Assembly: GCA_900547995.1 (NCBI GenBank)
Contig: URIY01000033.1
Span: 1 to 19,777 of the forward strand
Length of the DNA stretch: 19,777 nt
Origin: an uncultured Mycoplasmatota bacterium
GTDB lineage: Bacteria; Bacillota_I; Bacilli_A; RF39; UBA660
Reading direction: 5' to 3'
The notes beneath the pieces were generated by a model, which was not told the origin of the DNA, did no database searches, and was given only the letters and a program-made list of their open reading frames with translations. The translations under genes were made by a program, and so were the position numbers. Positions 6,496-11,797 of this stretch are shown here, piece after piece. Position 1 is the stretch's first letter. Each line of letters opens with the position of its first letter.

Positions 6496-6508
6496 GACAC
6501 GCAGTGTC
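6496..6508. promoter_or_regulatory. Operator 2, GACACGCAGTGTC
   Basis: The second copy of GACAC-N3-GTGTC, with arms identical to operator 1 and centres 36 bp apart, located at the expected start of the rightward transcript. Confidence 0.7.
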
Positions 6509-6532
6509 CATAAGAAAGGAGCCGATAATTAT

Positions 6533-6796
6533 ATGACTAATTTTGAATTATTAGAAATACTGTCTAAGCCATGGGCTGATATACACGATATTAGTAAATT
6601 AGCATATTGTGGAAGAGATAAAGCCACAAGTATTCGTATTGCTATTACTAATGATTTAGAAAAGCAAAATAAAAAATTGCCTAGTACAAAGACAAAATAT
6701 GTTCCTATGCGTAATGTAATTGAATATTTAAACCTAGATATTGATTATATTTACCAAATGGCTAATAAAGAAAAATTATTAAAGTTAGCAAAGTAA
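6533..6796 (+). CDS. Small helix-turn-helix protein, excisionase/early-regulator-like
   Basis: An 87-aa protein directly behind the repressed rightward promoter. The N-terminal half (FELLEILSKPWADIHDISKLAYCGRDKA) reads like a winged or classic HTH in which DISKLAYCGRDKA forms the turn and recognition helix, followed by a basic stretch (KKLPSTKTKYVP) and the pair VIEYLNLD. Such proteins in this position usually are excisionases or Cro-like regulators of integrative elements. The start at ATG 6533 has AAGGAG about eleven bases upstream; a TTG at 6458 is the -35 box itself and is rejected. The family call is from layout and motif only. Confidence 0.6.
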   Translation: MTNFELLEILSKPWADIHDISKLAYCGRDKATSIRIAITNDLEKQNKKLPSTKTKYVPMRNVIEYLNLDIDYIYQMANKEKLLKLAK

Positions 6797-6815
6797 ATTA
6801 TTGTGAGGTGTAATT

Positions 6816-7034
6816 ATGTTAGAAAAATATATTAATGATAGTTTTGATAAAAAATATTTCAATTTTAAACAAATGACTTTTAATTCAGTTGAAATAACTG
6901 AGAAGAAGAACATTGAAGAAAAATTATTAATAGTTAATATTTTTGAAGATATATTGATATATGAAAATAAAGAATTAATACGTACTTTAAGATTTATAAA
7001 TGATAATTGGGTTGTTATTAATAACTTTTGTTAA
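6816..7034 (+). CDS. Hypothetical protein of the element, 72 aa
   Basis: I do not recognise this protein. It starts at ATG 6816, with GAGGTG five bases upstream, 19 bp after the excisionase-like gene, so the two are cotranscribed. The product mixes charged helices with a C-terminal beta-like segment (LIRTLRFINDNWVVINNFC). There is no signal peptide, membrane segment or metal motif. A strong SD and tight spacing make it a real gene rather than noise. Confidence 0.6.
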   Translation: MLEKYINDSFDKKYFNFKQMTFNSVEITEKKNIEEKLLIVNIFEDILIYENKELIRTLRFINDNWVVINNFC

Positions 7035-7051
7035 TTAGGGGGTGTTTATTT

Positions 7052-7276
7052 ATGGAAAATAGAAAAATTATTAAACAAAATTTAGATTTGAATTTGTATT
7101 ATCTTTATGAACTATTATTGTGTACAGGTTACTGTGTCTTTGATGATGATACACAAAAAGAAATAGATAAATTAGTAAAATTTATTTATAAAAAACTATT
7201 CAAAAATATTCCACATGGTTATGATATATATGATACTAAATGTGTTTATTATACTTACTTAGAAAGCAATAATTAA
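7052..7276 (+). CDS. Hypothetical protein of the element, 74 aa
   Basis: Not recognised. The start is put at ATG 7052 with AGGGGGTG about eight bases upstream; an in-frame ATG-like start at 7028 would overlap the previous gene and has no SD. The product is helical at the N-terminus (LDLNLYYLYELLLC), has three cysteines without a CxxC pair, and ends in a Tyr-rich tail. It lies third in the early operon, before the 193-bp gap upstream of the integrase. Confidence 0.6.
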   Translation: MENRKIIKQNLDLNLYYLYELLLCTGYCVFDDDTQKEIDKLVKFIYKKLFKNIPHGYDIYDTKCVYYTYLESNN

Positions 7277-7301
7277 TTTTTTATGTCATATAACACCATG
7301 G

Positions 7302-7344
7302 AATAACGGAGCCTTTAGGCGAGTATATGCCGTGAAAGGTTATT
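7302..7344. other. G+C-rich, foldable segment upstream of the integrase gene
   Basis: In a region of about 20-25% G+C, roughly 50 bases around 7295-7346 approach 45% G+C by eye. AATAA plus CCTTT (7302-7306, 7312-7316) pair with AAAGGTTATT (7335-7344) leaving CGGAG bulged; inside, GGC and GCC can pair, and the bulged CGG could alternatively pair with CCG at 7330-7332. It codes for nothing evident. Candidates are a structured RNA, a single-strand origin or a protein-binding site. Confidence 0.4.
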
Positions 7345-7376
7345 GACAATAAAAATTAATAATATAATGGCTTTAT

Positions 7377-7402
7377 TTCTTTCAAAATTTTTTTTGAAAG
7401 AA
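7377..7402. repeat. Perfect 11-bp inverted repeat upstream of the integrase
   Basis: TTCTTTCAAAA (7377-7387) and TTTTGAAAGAA (7392-7402) around TTTT. There is no following T run, so it is not an ordinary terminator. Confidence 0.5.
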
Positions 7403-7436
7403 TGCAACCTTAACGGTTTTAGTTAGAAAGTTTTTG

Positions 7437-7460
7437 TTTTACTTTTTTCAAAAAGTAAAA
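7437..7460. repeat. Inverted repeat abutting the integrase start
   Basis: TTTTACTTTTT (7437-7447) and AAAAAGTAAAA (7450-7460) end ten bases before the integrase ATG and occupy the place where an SD would be expected. It may limit integrase translation. Confidence 0.45.
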
Positions 7461-7469
7461 AGTAAAAAT

Positions 7470-8555
7470 ATGCCAATATATAAAAATAAGAGTAATAACA
7501 CTTATTATATAAGAACATATGTCAATATCAATGGAACAAAGAAACAAATACAAAGAAATGGTTTTAAATCAAAGGTTAAAGCAAAATTAGCCGAAGAAGA
7601 CATTATTATTAAATCGGAAATTGATACTACCGATAATATTACTTTTATGGAATTATATAATGTATATCTAAGAAATAAAAGCATGATGTTAAAACCACAA
7701 TCTATAAGGTCATTAAAAAGTAGATTTAACAACCATATTTTACCGTTTTTTAAAGACTTTCATATTTACGATATTAATATTAATGATTATTTGAATTGGA
7801 AAGAAAAAATTATCTCATTAAATTTTTCTTATAAATATAATTCTAACTTACATGGTGCTTTAGTATCTATATTTAATTTTGCAATTGATAACTATAATTT
7901 ATCAAAAAATGTTGCTATTAGTGGGGGCAATTTTTCAAAATATAATTATTTACCCAAGGTAGATTTTTGGACTTATGAAGAGTTTAAAAAATTTATAAGC
8001 GTAGTTGATGATAAAGTCTATTATTGCTTATATAGTGTTTTATTTTATACAGGTGCTAGAATTGGCGAATTATTAGCACTAAAATGGTATGATTTTAAAA
8101 ATGACTATATTGATATAAATAAAACTATTGCTAAATGTAAAAGCAATAATGAATATGTAATTACTATTCCTAAGACTAAATCGTCTATAAGAACAGTTAA
8201 ACTAGATTTAAGCACTATAAAACTATTAAATGATTTAAAAGAATATTATACAAGTTTTAGTAATTATTCTGATGATTTTTATATCTTTGGTGGTGCTTTT
8301 CCCTTATCACATTCTACCGTTGGTAGAAGAAAAAACGAATATTGTTCAAAGGCTCATGTTAAAAAGATTAGAATTCATGATTTTAGACATAGCCACGCAA
8401 GTTTTTTATTATCTAATAATGTACCTGTTACTGTTATCAGTAAAAGATTAGGGCATAAAGATATTAATACAACAATGAGCATTTATTCACATTTTATTCC
8501 TAGTGATGAAGATAAAGCATTAACTGTTATTAATAAGTTAAATTTTAAAGAATAG
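7470..8555 (+). CDS. int: Tyrosine recombinase (integrase) of the element
   Basis: This 361-aa protein should insert and excise the element at tRNA-Pro. It has an N-terminal arm-binding domain (about 1-50, starting MPIYKNKSNNTYYIRTYV), a SAM-like core-binding domain (about 57-150) and a C-terminal catalytic domain. Active-site residues are visible: R197 in TGARIGE, K237 in PKTKSSIRT, H303 and R306 in HDFRHSHAS, H329 in LGHKD and Y339 in SIYSHF. I chose ATG 7470, where the family homology begins; an upstream TTG at 7434 would add residues encoded by an AT-rich hairpin. No good SD precedes the ATG, so expression may be low. It is the gene nearest the tRNA except for one small ORF. Confidence 0.93.
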   Translation: MPIYKNKSNNTYYIRTYVNINGTKKQIQRNGFKSKVKAKLAEEDIIIKSEIDTTDNITFMELYNVYLRNKSMMLKPQSIRSLKSRFNNHILPFFKDFHIYDININDYLNWKEKIISLNFSYKYNSNLHGALVSIFNFAIDNYNLSKNVAISGGNFSKYNYLPKVDFWTYEEFKKFISVVDDKVYYCLYSVLFYTGARIGELLALKWYDFKNDYIDINKTIAKCKSNNEYVITIPKTKSSIRTVKLDLSTIKLLNDLKEYYTSFSNYSDDFYIFGGAFPLSHSTVGRRKNEYCSKAHVKKIRIHDFRHSHASFLLSNNVPVTVISKRLGHKDINTTMSIYSHFIPSDEDKALTVINKLNFKE

Positions 8556-8569
8556 AAAGGTGTGTTATT

Positions 8570-8764
8570 ATGAAAACGTCTTATTATTTAGTTTATGGGT
8601 TTAGACCTGTAGAGTCTTTTGATAATGATGATATTGATACTATAAAGTTTTACTTTAATACTGATAAAGTTGTTAGAATAACTTATAATCAATTTAAAAA
8701 AATAAATAAACTTTATGAAAATTATATTATCAATGCTAGTGATATTTTAAATGAAAATAAATAA
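8570..8764 (+). CDS. Hypothetical protein of the element, 64 aa
   Basis: Not recognised. It starts 14 bp after the integrase stop with AAAGGTG nine bases before the ATG, so it is likely cotranscribed with int. The sequence (KTSYYLVYGFRPVESFDNDD... VVRITYNQFKKI) suggests a small alpha-beta fold with two beta strands then helices. The position directly after int would suit an accessory factor, but nothing in the sequence proves it. Confidence 0.55.
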   Translation: MKTSYYLVYGFRPVESFDNDDIDTIKFYFNTDKVVRITYNQFKKINKLYENYIINASDILNENK

Positions 8765-8789
8765 AAAAAATTTAAAATAAAAACCCCTT

Positions 8790-8818
8790 AAAACACTAGC
8801 AAATACTTGGCATATAAA
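8790..8818. repeat. 29-bp direct repeat, element-side copy
   Basis: It matches 4404-4432 at 28 of 29 bases and lies 119 bp from the tRNA-side core (123 bp for the other copy). Flanking CCCTTAAA and TTTAAGGG form an inverted repeat around it. The segment 8765-8908 otherwise holds the 11-bp tandem repeats and a terminator. Confidence 0.8.
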
Positions 8819-8823
8819 CTTAC

Positions 8824-8853
8824 TTTAAGGGCTATTTAAGGGCTATTTAAGGG
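8824..8853. repeat. 11-bp tandem repeats TTTAAGGGCTA (2.7 copies)
   Basis: Copies begin at 8824, 8835 and 8846; the last is cut after TTTAAGGG. The 11-bp period places each unit on the same helix face, as expected for adjacent binding sites of the integrase arm domain or an excisionase. Function is inference. Confidence 0.65.
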
Positions 8854-8871
8854 TTTTGGAAATTTTGAAAC

Positions 8872-8898
8872 AAAAAAAGCCTTGAAAAATAAGGCTTT
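8872..8898 (-). terminator. Element-borne terminator behind tRNA-Pro
   Basis: AAAGCCTT and AAGGCTTT form an 8-bp stem with a 7-nt loop; on the minus strand a run of seven T follows. It now ends the tRNA operon in place of the displaced terminator at 4485-4516. Confidence 0.8.
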
Positions 8899-8908
8899 GT
8901 CGTCTATC

Positions 8909-8925
8909 TGGTCGGGAAAACAGGA
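8909..8925. repeat. att core, tRNA side
   Basis: These 17 bp are the 3' end of tRNA-Pro (CCA, discriminator, acceptor strand and part of the T arm) and are identical to 4527-4543. Confidence 0.85.
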
Positions 8926-8985
8926 TTTGAACCTGCAACCCCTTGGTCCCAAACCAAGTGCTCTACCAAGTTGAGCCATTTCCCG
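8909..8985 (-). tRNA. tRNA-Pro (anticodon TGG), integration target
   Basis: A complete cloverleaf on the minus strand: acceptor CGGGAAA/TTTCCCG, discriminator A, encoded CCA at 8909-8911, anticodon loop TTTGGGA. It is the last gene of the seven-tRNA unit and remains functional after insertion because the element carries an identical 3' end. Confidence 0.95.
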
Positions 8986-8992
8986 ATTACAA

Positions 8993-9069
8993 TGGTGCGC
9001 CCGAAGGGATTCGAACCCCTGACCTTTTGGTTCGTAGCCAAACACTCTATCCAGCTGAGCTACGAGCGC
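8993..9069 (-). tRNA. tRNA-Arg (anticodon ACG)
   Basis: Acceptor GCGCTCG/CGGGCGC, anticodon loop CTACGAA, encoded CCA. The ACG anticodon normally is edited to ICG by TadA. Confidence 0.95.
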
Positions 9070-9101
9070 AATTTATATTAATTGCTAGTCAATAACTTTA
9101 A

Positions 9102-9177
<76 letters not shown>

Positions 9178-9186
9178 AAAATAAAA

Positions 9187-9262
9187 TGGCGGTCTCGACG
9201 AGGTTCGAACTCGCGATCTTCTGCGTGACAGGCAGACGTGATAACCACTACACTACGAGACC
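9187..9262 (-). tRNA. tRNA-Asp (anticodon GTC)
   Basis: Acceptor GGTCTCG/CGAGACC, anticodon loop CTGTCAC, discriminator G as required for Asp, encoded CCA. Confidence 0.95.
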
Positions 9263-9266
9263 ACTA

Positions 9267-9343
<77 letters not shown>

Positions 9344-9356
9344 ATATAAATATTAA

Positions 9357-9447
9357 TGGCGGAGAAAGAGGGATTCGAACCCCCGCGCCGTCGCCGACCT
9401 CCCGGTTTTCAAGACCGGTCCCTTCAACCAGACTTGGGTATTTCTCC
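9357..9447 (-). tRNA. tRNA-Ser (anticodon TGA)
   Basis: Acceptor GGAGAAA/TTTCTCC, anticodon loop CTTGAAA, a long variable arm as expected for class II tRNA, discriminator G, encoded CCA. Confidence 0.95.
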
Positions 9448-9452
9448 ACATT

Positions 9453-9541
9453 TGGTGCCTAAGGCCGGACTTGAACCGGCACGGGATTTGACTCCCGCAG
9501 GATTTTAAGTCCTGTGCGTCTACCAATTTCGCCACTCAGGC
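9453..9541 (-). tRNA. tRNA-Leu (anticodon TAA)
   Basis: First gene of the downstream tRNA unit. Acceptor GCCTGAG/TTAGGC with a G-U pair, anticodon loop CTTAAAA, long variable arm, discriminator A, encoded CCA. Confidence 0.95.
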
Positions 9542-9562
9542 ACATCACATAATGACTACTTC

Positions 9563-9591
9563 ATTATAGTATATTTTTATTTATTTGACAA
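9563..9591 (-). promoter_or_regulatory. Promoter of the Leu-to-Pro tRNA unit
   Basis: On the minus strand TTGTCA (9591-9586), 17 bp, TATAAT (9568-9563). It lies 22 bases upstream of tRNA-Leu and is flanked by very AT-rich sequence. Confidence 0.85.
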
Positions 9592-9642
9592 TACTTTTTT
9601 TTAATTTTATGATTTTTTTTTAAATTTATGTGTTTATGCTAC

Positions 9643-9666
9643 AAAAAATCACCATTATTGGTGATT
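9643..9666 (-). terminator. Terminator of the Val-to-Lys tRNA unit
   Basis: AATCACCA and TGGTGATT form an 8-bp stem with a 4-nt loop, followed by a T run on the minus strand, 12 bases after tRNA-Lys. Confidence 0.85.
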
Positions 9667-9677
9667 TAATTTCTAAA

Positions 9678-9753
9678 TGGTGTCCTGTACAGAACTCGAA
9701 TCTGTGACCCTTTGATTAAAAGTCAAATGCTCTACCAACTGAGCTAACAGGAC
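9678..9753 (-). tRNA. tRNA-Lys (anticodon TTT)
   Basis: Acceptor GTCCTGT/ACAGGAC, anticodon loop CTTTTAA, encoded CCA. Confidence 0.95.
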
Positions 9754-9762
9754 ATATTATAG

Positions 9763-9837
9763 TGGCTGCCTCGGCTAGATTCGAACTAGCGCATACCACA
9801 GTCAAAGTGTGGTGCCTTACCGCTTGGCTACGAGGCA
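9763..9837 (-). tRNA. tRNA-Gln (anticodon TTG)
   Basis: Acceptor TGCCTCG/CGAGGCA, anticodon loop CTTTGAC, discriminator G, encoded CCA. Confidence 0.94.
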
Positions 9838-9850
9838 ACATCTCAAAAAG

Positions 9851-9934
9851 TGGTGGAGAGAGGTGGTTTCGAACCACCGAACCCGAGGGAACAGATTTAC
9901 AGTCTGCCGCGTTTGACCACTTCGCTACCTCTCC
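9851..9934 (-). tRNA. tRNA-Tyr (anticodon GTA)
   Basis: Acceptor GGAGAGG with CTCTCC on the 3' side, anticodon loop CTGTAAA, long variable arm as in bacterial tRNA-Tyr, encoded CCA. Confidence 0.95.
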
Positions 9935-9937
9935 ATG

Positions 9938-10013
<76 letters not shown>

Positions 10014-10016
10014 ATA

Positions 10017-10093
10017 TGGTGGGCGATATAGGACTCGAACCTATGACCCCCTGCTTGTAAGGCAGGTGCTCTAACCAACTGAGCTAATCGCCC
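10017..10093 (-). tRNA. tRNA-Val (anticodon TAC)
   Basis: First gene of the upstream tRNA unit. Acceptor GGGCGAT/ATCGCCC, anticodon loop CTTACAA, encoded CCA. Confidence 0.95.
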
Positions 10094-10110
10094 ACATGTC
10101 AACGTAATTA

Positions 10111-10139
10111 AATATAACATTAATTATGGCATATGTCAA
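10111..10139 (-). promoter_or_regulatory. Promoter of the Val-to-Lys tRNA unit
   Basis: On the minus strand a perfect TTGACA (10139-10134), 17 bp, TATATT (10116-10111). The -35 box contains the TGA stop codon of the S1-domain gene. Confidence 0.85.
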
Positions 10140-10498
10140 TAGTATTTATTAATTTTTTTATTTTTTAAATAATCTTTTATCCAAAAGTTCAATTTTATAC
10201 TTAAAGTTCTAAATCCAGAATTAGTTTCTATCATTTTTAAATTATTTCTTTTATCGTTATTTTTATAATCAATGTTTTTAATACTTAGTTTAATCTGTTT
10301 TTTTTCTTCATCTACTTCTAATATTTTAACATTTATCACATCATTAATTTTAACATAATCTTCAATATTTTTTACAAAGCCATCAGATATTTCAGATATA
10401 TGAATTAAGCCATTATAAGCATCATCAAGTTTTACAAAAATTCCATATTCTGTAATACCCTGCACTTTACCCTTGACAATTTTATTAACAGTATACAT
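10136..10498 (-). CDS. S1 RNA-binding domain protein, CvfD/YugI (general stress protein 13) family
   Basis: A 120-aa protein with one S1 (OB-fold) domain at about 4-75: VKGKVQGITEYGIFVKLDD then GLIHISEISDGFV and EVDEEKKQIKLSIK, the standard S1 pattern. Single-S1 proteins of this size (YugI in Bacillus, CvfD in streptococci) bind RNA or ribosomes and act as post-transcriptional regulators; that role is known for the family and not shown here. The basic C-terminal tail (LKNKKINKYY) would favour RNA contact. The start is ATG 10498, with GGTGGTGAT about seven bases upstream; an upstream GTG at 10516 lies before the SD and is rejected. It is directly upstream of the tRNA operon and its stop codon lies in that operon's -35 box. 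Confidence 0.82.
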   Translation of the reverse strand: MYTVNKIVKGKVQGITEYGIFVKLDDAYNGLIHISEISDGFVKNIEDYVKINDVINVKILEVDEEKKQIKLSIKNIDYKNNDKRNNLKMIETNSGFRTLSIKLNFWIKDYLKNKKINKYY

Positions 10499-10551
10499 TA
10501 TTAATATCACCACCACTACATAGATTATACCACAAATAATATATCTATGTC

Positions 10552-10580
10552 TTTACTATAAGTCAAAATTTTTATATAAT
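10552..10580 (+). promoter_or_regulatory. Likely promoter of the Nfu gene
   Basis: TTTACT, 17 bp, then a perfect TATAAT (10575-10580). The transcript would start only a few bases before GGTGA and the ATG at 10597, giving a very short leader. Confidence 0.5.
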
Positions 10581-10596
10581 GTTTATGGTGAAAATT

Positions 10597-10824
10597 ATGA
10601 ATGAAAAAGAACTTATAATGGATGTCATAGAAAAAATTAGACCTTTTCTTATTAGCGATGGTGGAAATATAGAGTTTAAGGACTATAAAGATGATATTGT
10701 ATATATTAAATTAACTGGTGCCTGTAGCAACTGTTCATTAATCGATCTTACTTTAAAAGATGGCATCGAGTCTGCTATTAAAGAGATGGTACCTAGTGTT
10801 AAAGAAGTTAGAAATGTTGATTAA
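10597..10824 (+). CDS. NifU C-terminal domain (Nfu-type) iron-sulfur scaffold protein
   Basis: A 75-aa protein consisting of only the NifU C-terminal domain. It shows IRPFLISDGGNIEF and then the CSNC motif (C43, C46), the two cysteines that bridge a [4Fe-4S] cluster between two subunits. Such proteins (YutI in Bacillus) carry clusters to apo-enzymes. The start is taken at ATG 10597, with GGTGA six bases upstream; ATGs at 10579 and 10585 add a few residues without an SD. The gene is convergent with the YutH-like gene, and their stop codons are adjacent with no terminator between them. Confidence 0.88.
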   Translation: MNEKELIMDVIEKIRPFLISDGGNIEFKDYKDDIVYIKLTGACSNCSLIDLTLKDGIESAIKEMVPSVKEVRNVD

Positions 10825-11724
10825 TTATTCCAACCATTCTATTCTTGGAATCCTAATATATGTTTTAATATAAACATATATTTTTTTTAAGAATATTTCA
10901 TACATTTTAATATTCTCAATTATCTCTAGTATTTTTTCTTCTTTTTCATTTCCTCTTATTATTTCTTCATATAAATCAAAATAAAACGTAGGAAGAAAGA
11001 ATCTTATAAATAATAGTAACGCATCATTTTGGTCAAAATATGTATTAATAGTATAATATAATTTAGAATATAAATAATCTGATAAGTTAAATATATTTTG
11101 TTTATAATATTCAGATATATCCCTTATACGATAATCAATAACAAAATTTAAGGGATTATAAAATTCTGTTATTGTCATATTTTTATATATTCTTTTGTGA
11201 CATACAGATAGTTTTCCTGAAGCTTCTGTCATTTTAATTAACTGCAAACCACTTTCTGTTAATCCAGTAAAATAACAAAGCGTATTATATAACATAGGAT
11301 ATTGTTTACCAATTTGGCCTATTTGATATTCATAATAATCTATTTTTCTTGTCCATAATTCATTCCAAGATGTACGTTTTAAACTATCAAAATTCCAATT
11401 ATAAGTAGTGTTTAGATTAAAATATATTATATCATCTACAGTTATTAATTGATTTGATGTAACATATTTTTTTAATAAAACATATTTTCTTTGCGAAACA
11501 TCAGTAATTAAGGAATTAAGATTATTAGGTATTATTTCATGACAGGGGATATTTAATCTATGCAAATAGGCGCATAAATTATAAATATCATTTATTTCAT
11601 TGATTTCTCGTTCAATACTTACTAAACAATAATCAAATGATTTATATTTAAATTTATATTCACCAAAACTATATACAATACTATCTATTTCTAAATCATA
11701 ATAATATTTAATTAAATTTTTCAT
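10825..11724 (-). CDS. YutH-like spore coat-associated protein (CotS/kinase-like fold)
   Basis: A 299-aa protein resembling YutH, a member of the CotS/CotI family of degenerate aminoglycoside-phosphotransferase-like proteins found in spore coats. The best marker is the degenerate catalytic loop: SVCHKRIYKN at 173-182, followed by PLNFVID (191-197) and RIRDISEYY (199-207), in the spacing of the HGD and DxxRD-type motifs of these kinases; the catalytic Asp after CH is replaced, so it is probably inactive. The start is ATG 11724, with GGGGAT five bases upstream. A CATATATT, like a sigma-E -10 box, lies 15 bases before the start, but this is weak in such AT-rich DNA. It is a likely mother-cell protein. 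An unrelated hypothetical protein cannot be excluded. Confidence 0.65.
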   Translation of the reverse strand: MKNLIKYYYDLEIDSIVYSFGEYKFKYKSFDYCLVSIEREINEINDIYNLCAYLHRLNIPCHEIIPNNLNSLITDVSQRKYVLLKKYVTSNQLITVDDIIYFNLNTTYNWNFDSLKRTSWNELWTRKIDYYEYQIGQIGKQYPMLYNTLCYFTGLTESGLQLIKMTEASGKLSVCHKRIYKNMTITEFYNPLNFVIDYRIRDISEYYKQNIFNLSDYLYSKLYYTINTYFDQNDALLLFIRFFLPTFYFDLYEEIIRGNEKEEKILEIIENIKMYEIFLKKIYVYIKTYIRIPRIEWLE

Positions 11725-11761
11725 AATTATCCCCATAATAAATATATGAAATTAAAGTAAT

Positions 11762-11797
11762 AAAAAAACATAATTTTAATTTTCAATTATGTTTTTT
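11762..11797 (-). terminator. Terminator overlapping the 3' end of the Asn/Gln-rich gene
   Basis: AAAAAACATAATT (11763-11775) and AATTATGTTTTTT (11785-11797) form a perfect 13-bp stem; on the minus strand it ends in seven T. The 5' arm encodes the last residues of the gene at 11776-12549. Confidence 0.85.

Larger units (their letters stand above)
4527..8925. mobile_element. 4.4-kb integrated element in tRNA-Pro (integrating rolling-circle plasmid or phage satellite)
   Basis: The element is flanked by 17-bp direct repeats of the tRNA-Pro 3' end and carries rep (HUH initiator), an XRE repressor, an excisionase-like HTH gene, three small unknown genes and a tyrosine integrase. All except the repressor are on the plus strand. 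No capsid, coat, packaging, morphogenesis, relaxase, toxin or resistance gene is visible. The unit distance between cores is 4382 bp. It leaves an intact tRNA-Pro and supplies a replacement terminator. The gene set equals a replication-plus-lysogeny module, like that of a cryptic integrating plasmid or a satellite such as the RS1 type. The type assignment is inference; boundaries and gene content are seen. Confidence 0.85.

Noticed and set aside
7434..7469. TTG start giving the integrase twelve extra residues
   Set aside because: The extra peptide (MFYFFQKVKSKN) is encoded by a hairpin, lacks family similarity, and the ATG at 7470 begins the typical arm-binding domain.
4404..8818. The 29-bp repeats as the true att cores instead of the tRNA repeats
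   Set aside because: The 17-bp tRNA repeat is perfect and sits exactly at the tRNA 3' end, the classical target; the 29-bp repeat has a mismatch and no gene to reconstruct. It remains a less likely alternative.
4527..8925. Filamentous (inovirus) prophage
   Set aside because: No Zot/gpI-like ATPase, no small hydrophobic coat proteins and no adsorption protein; only the replication and lysogeny side is present.
4527..8925. Microvirus prophage
   Set aside because: The Rep resembles the microvirus type, but there is no major capsid, pilot or internal scaffolding protein in the 4.4 kb.
11741..11748. Firm sigma-E promoter for the YutH-like gene
   Set aside because: Only the -10 resembles the consensus, no -35 at the right distance, and the motif is cheap in AT-rich DNA.
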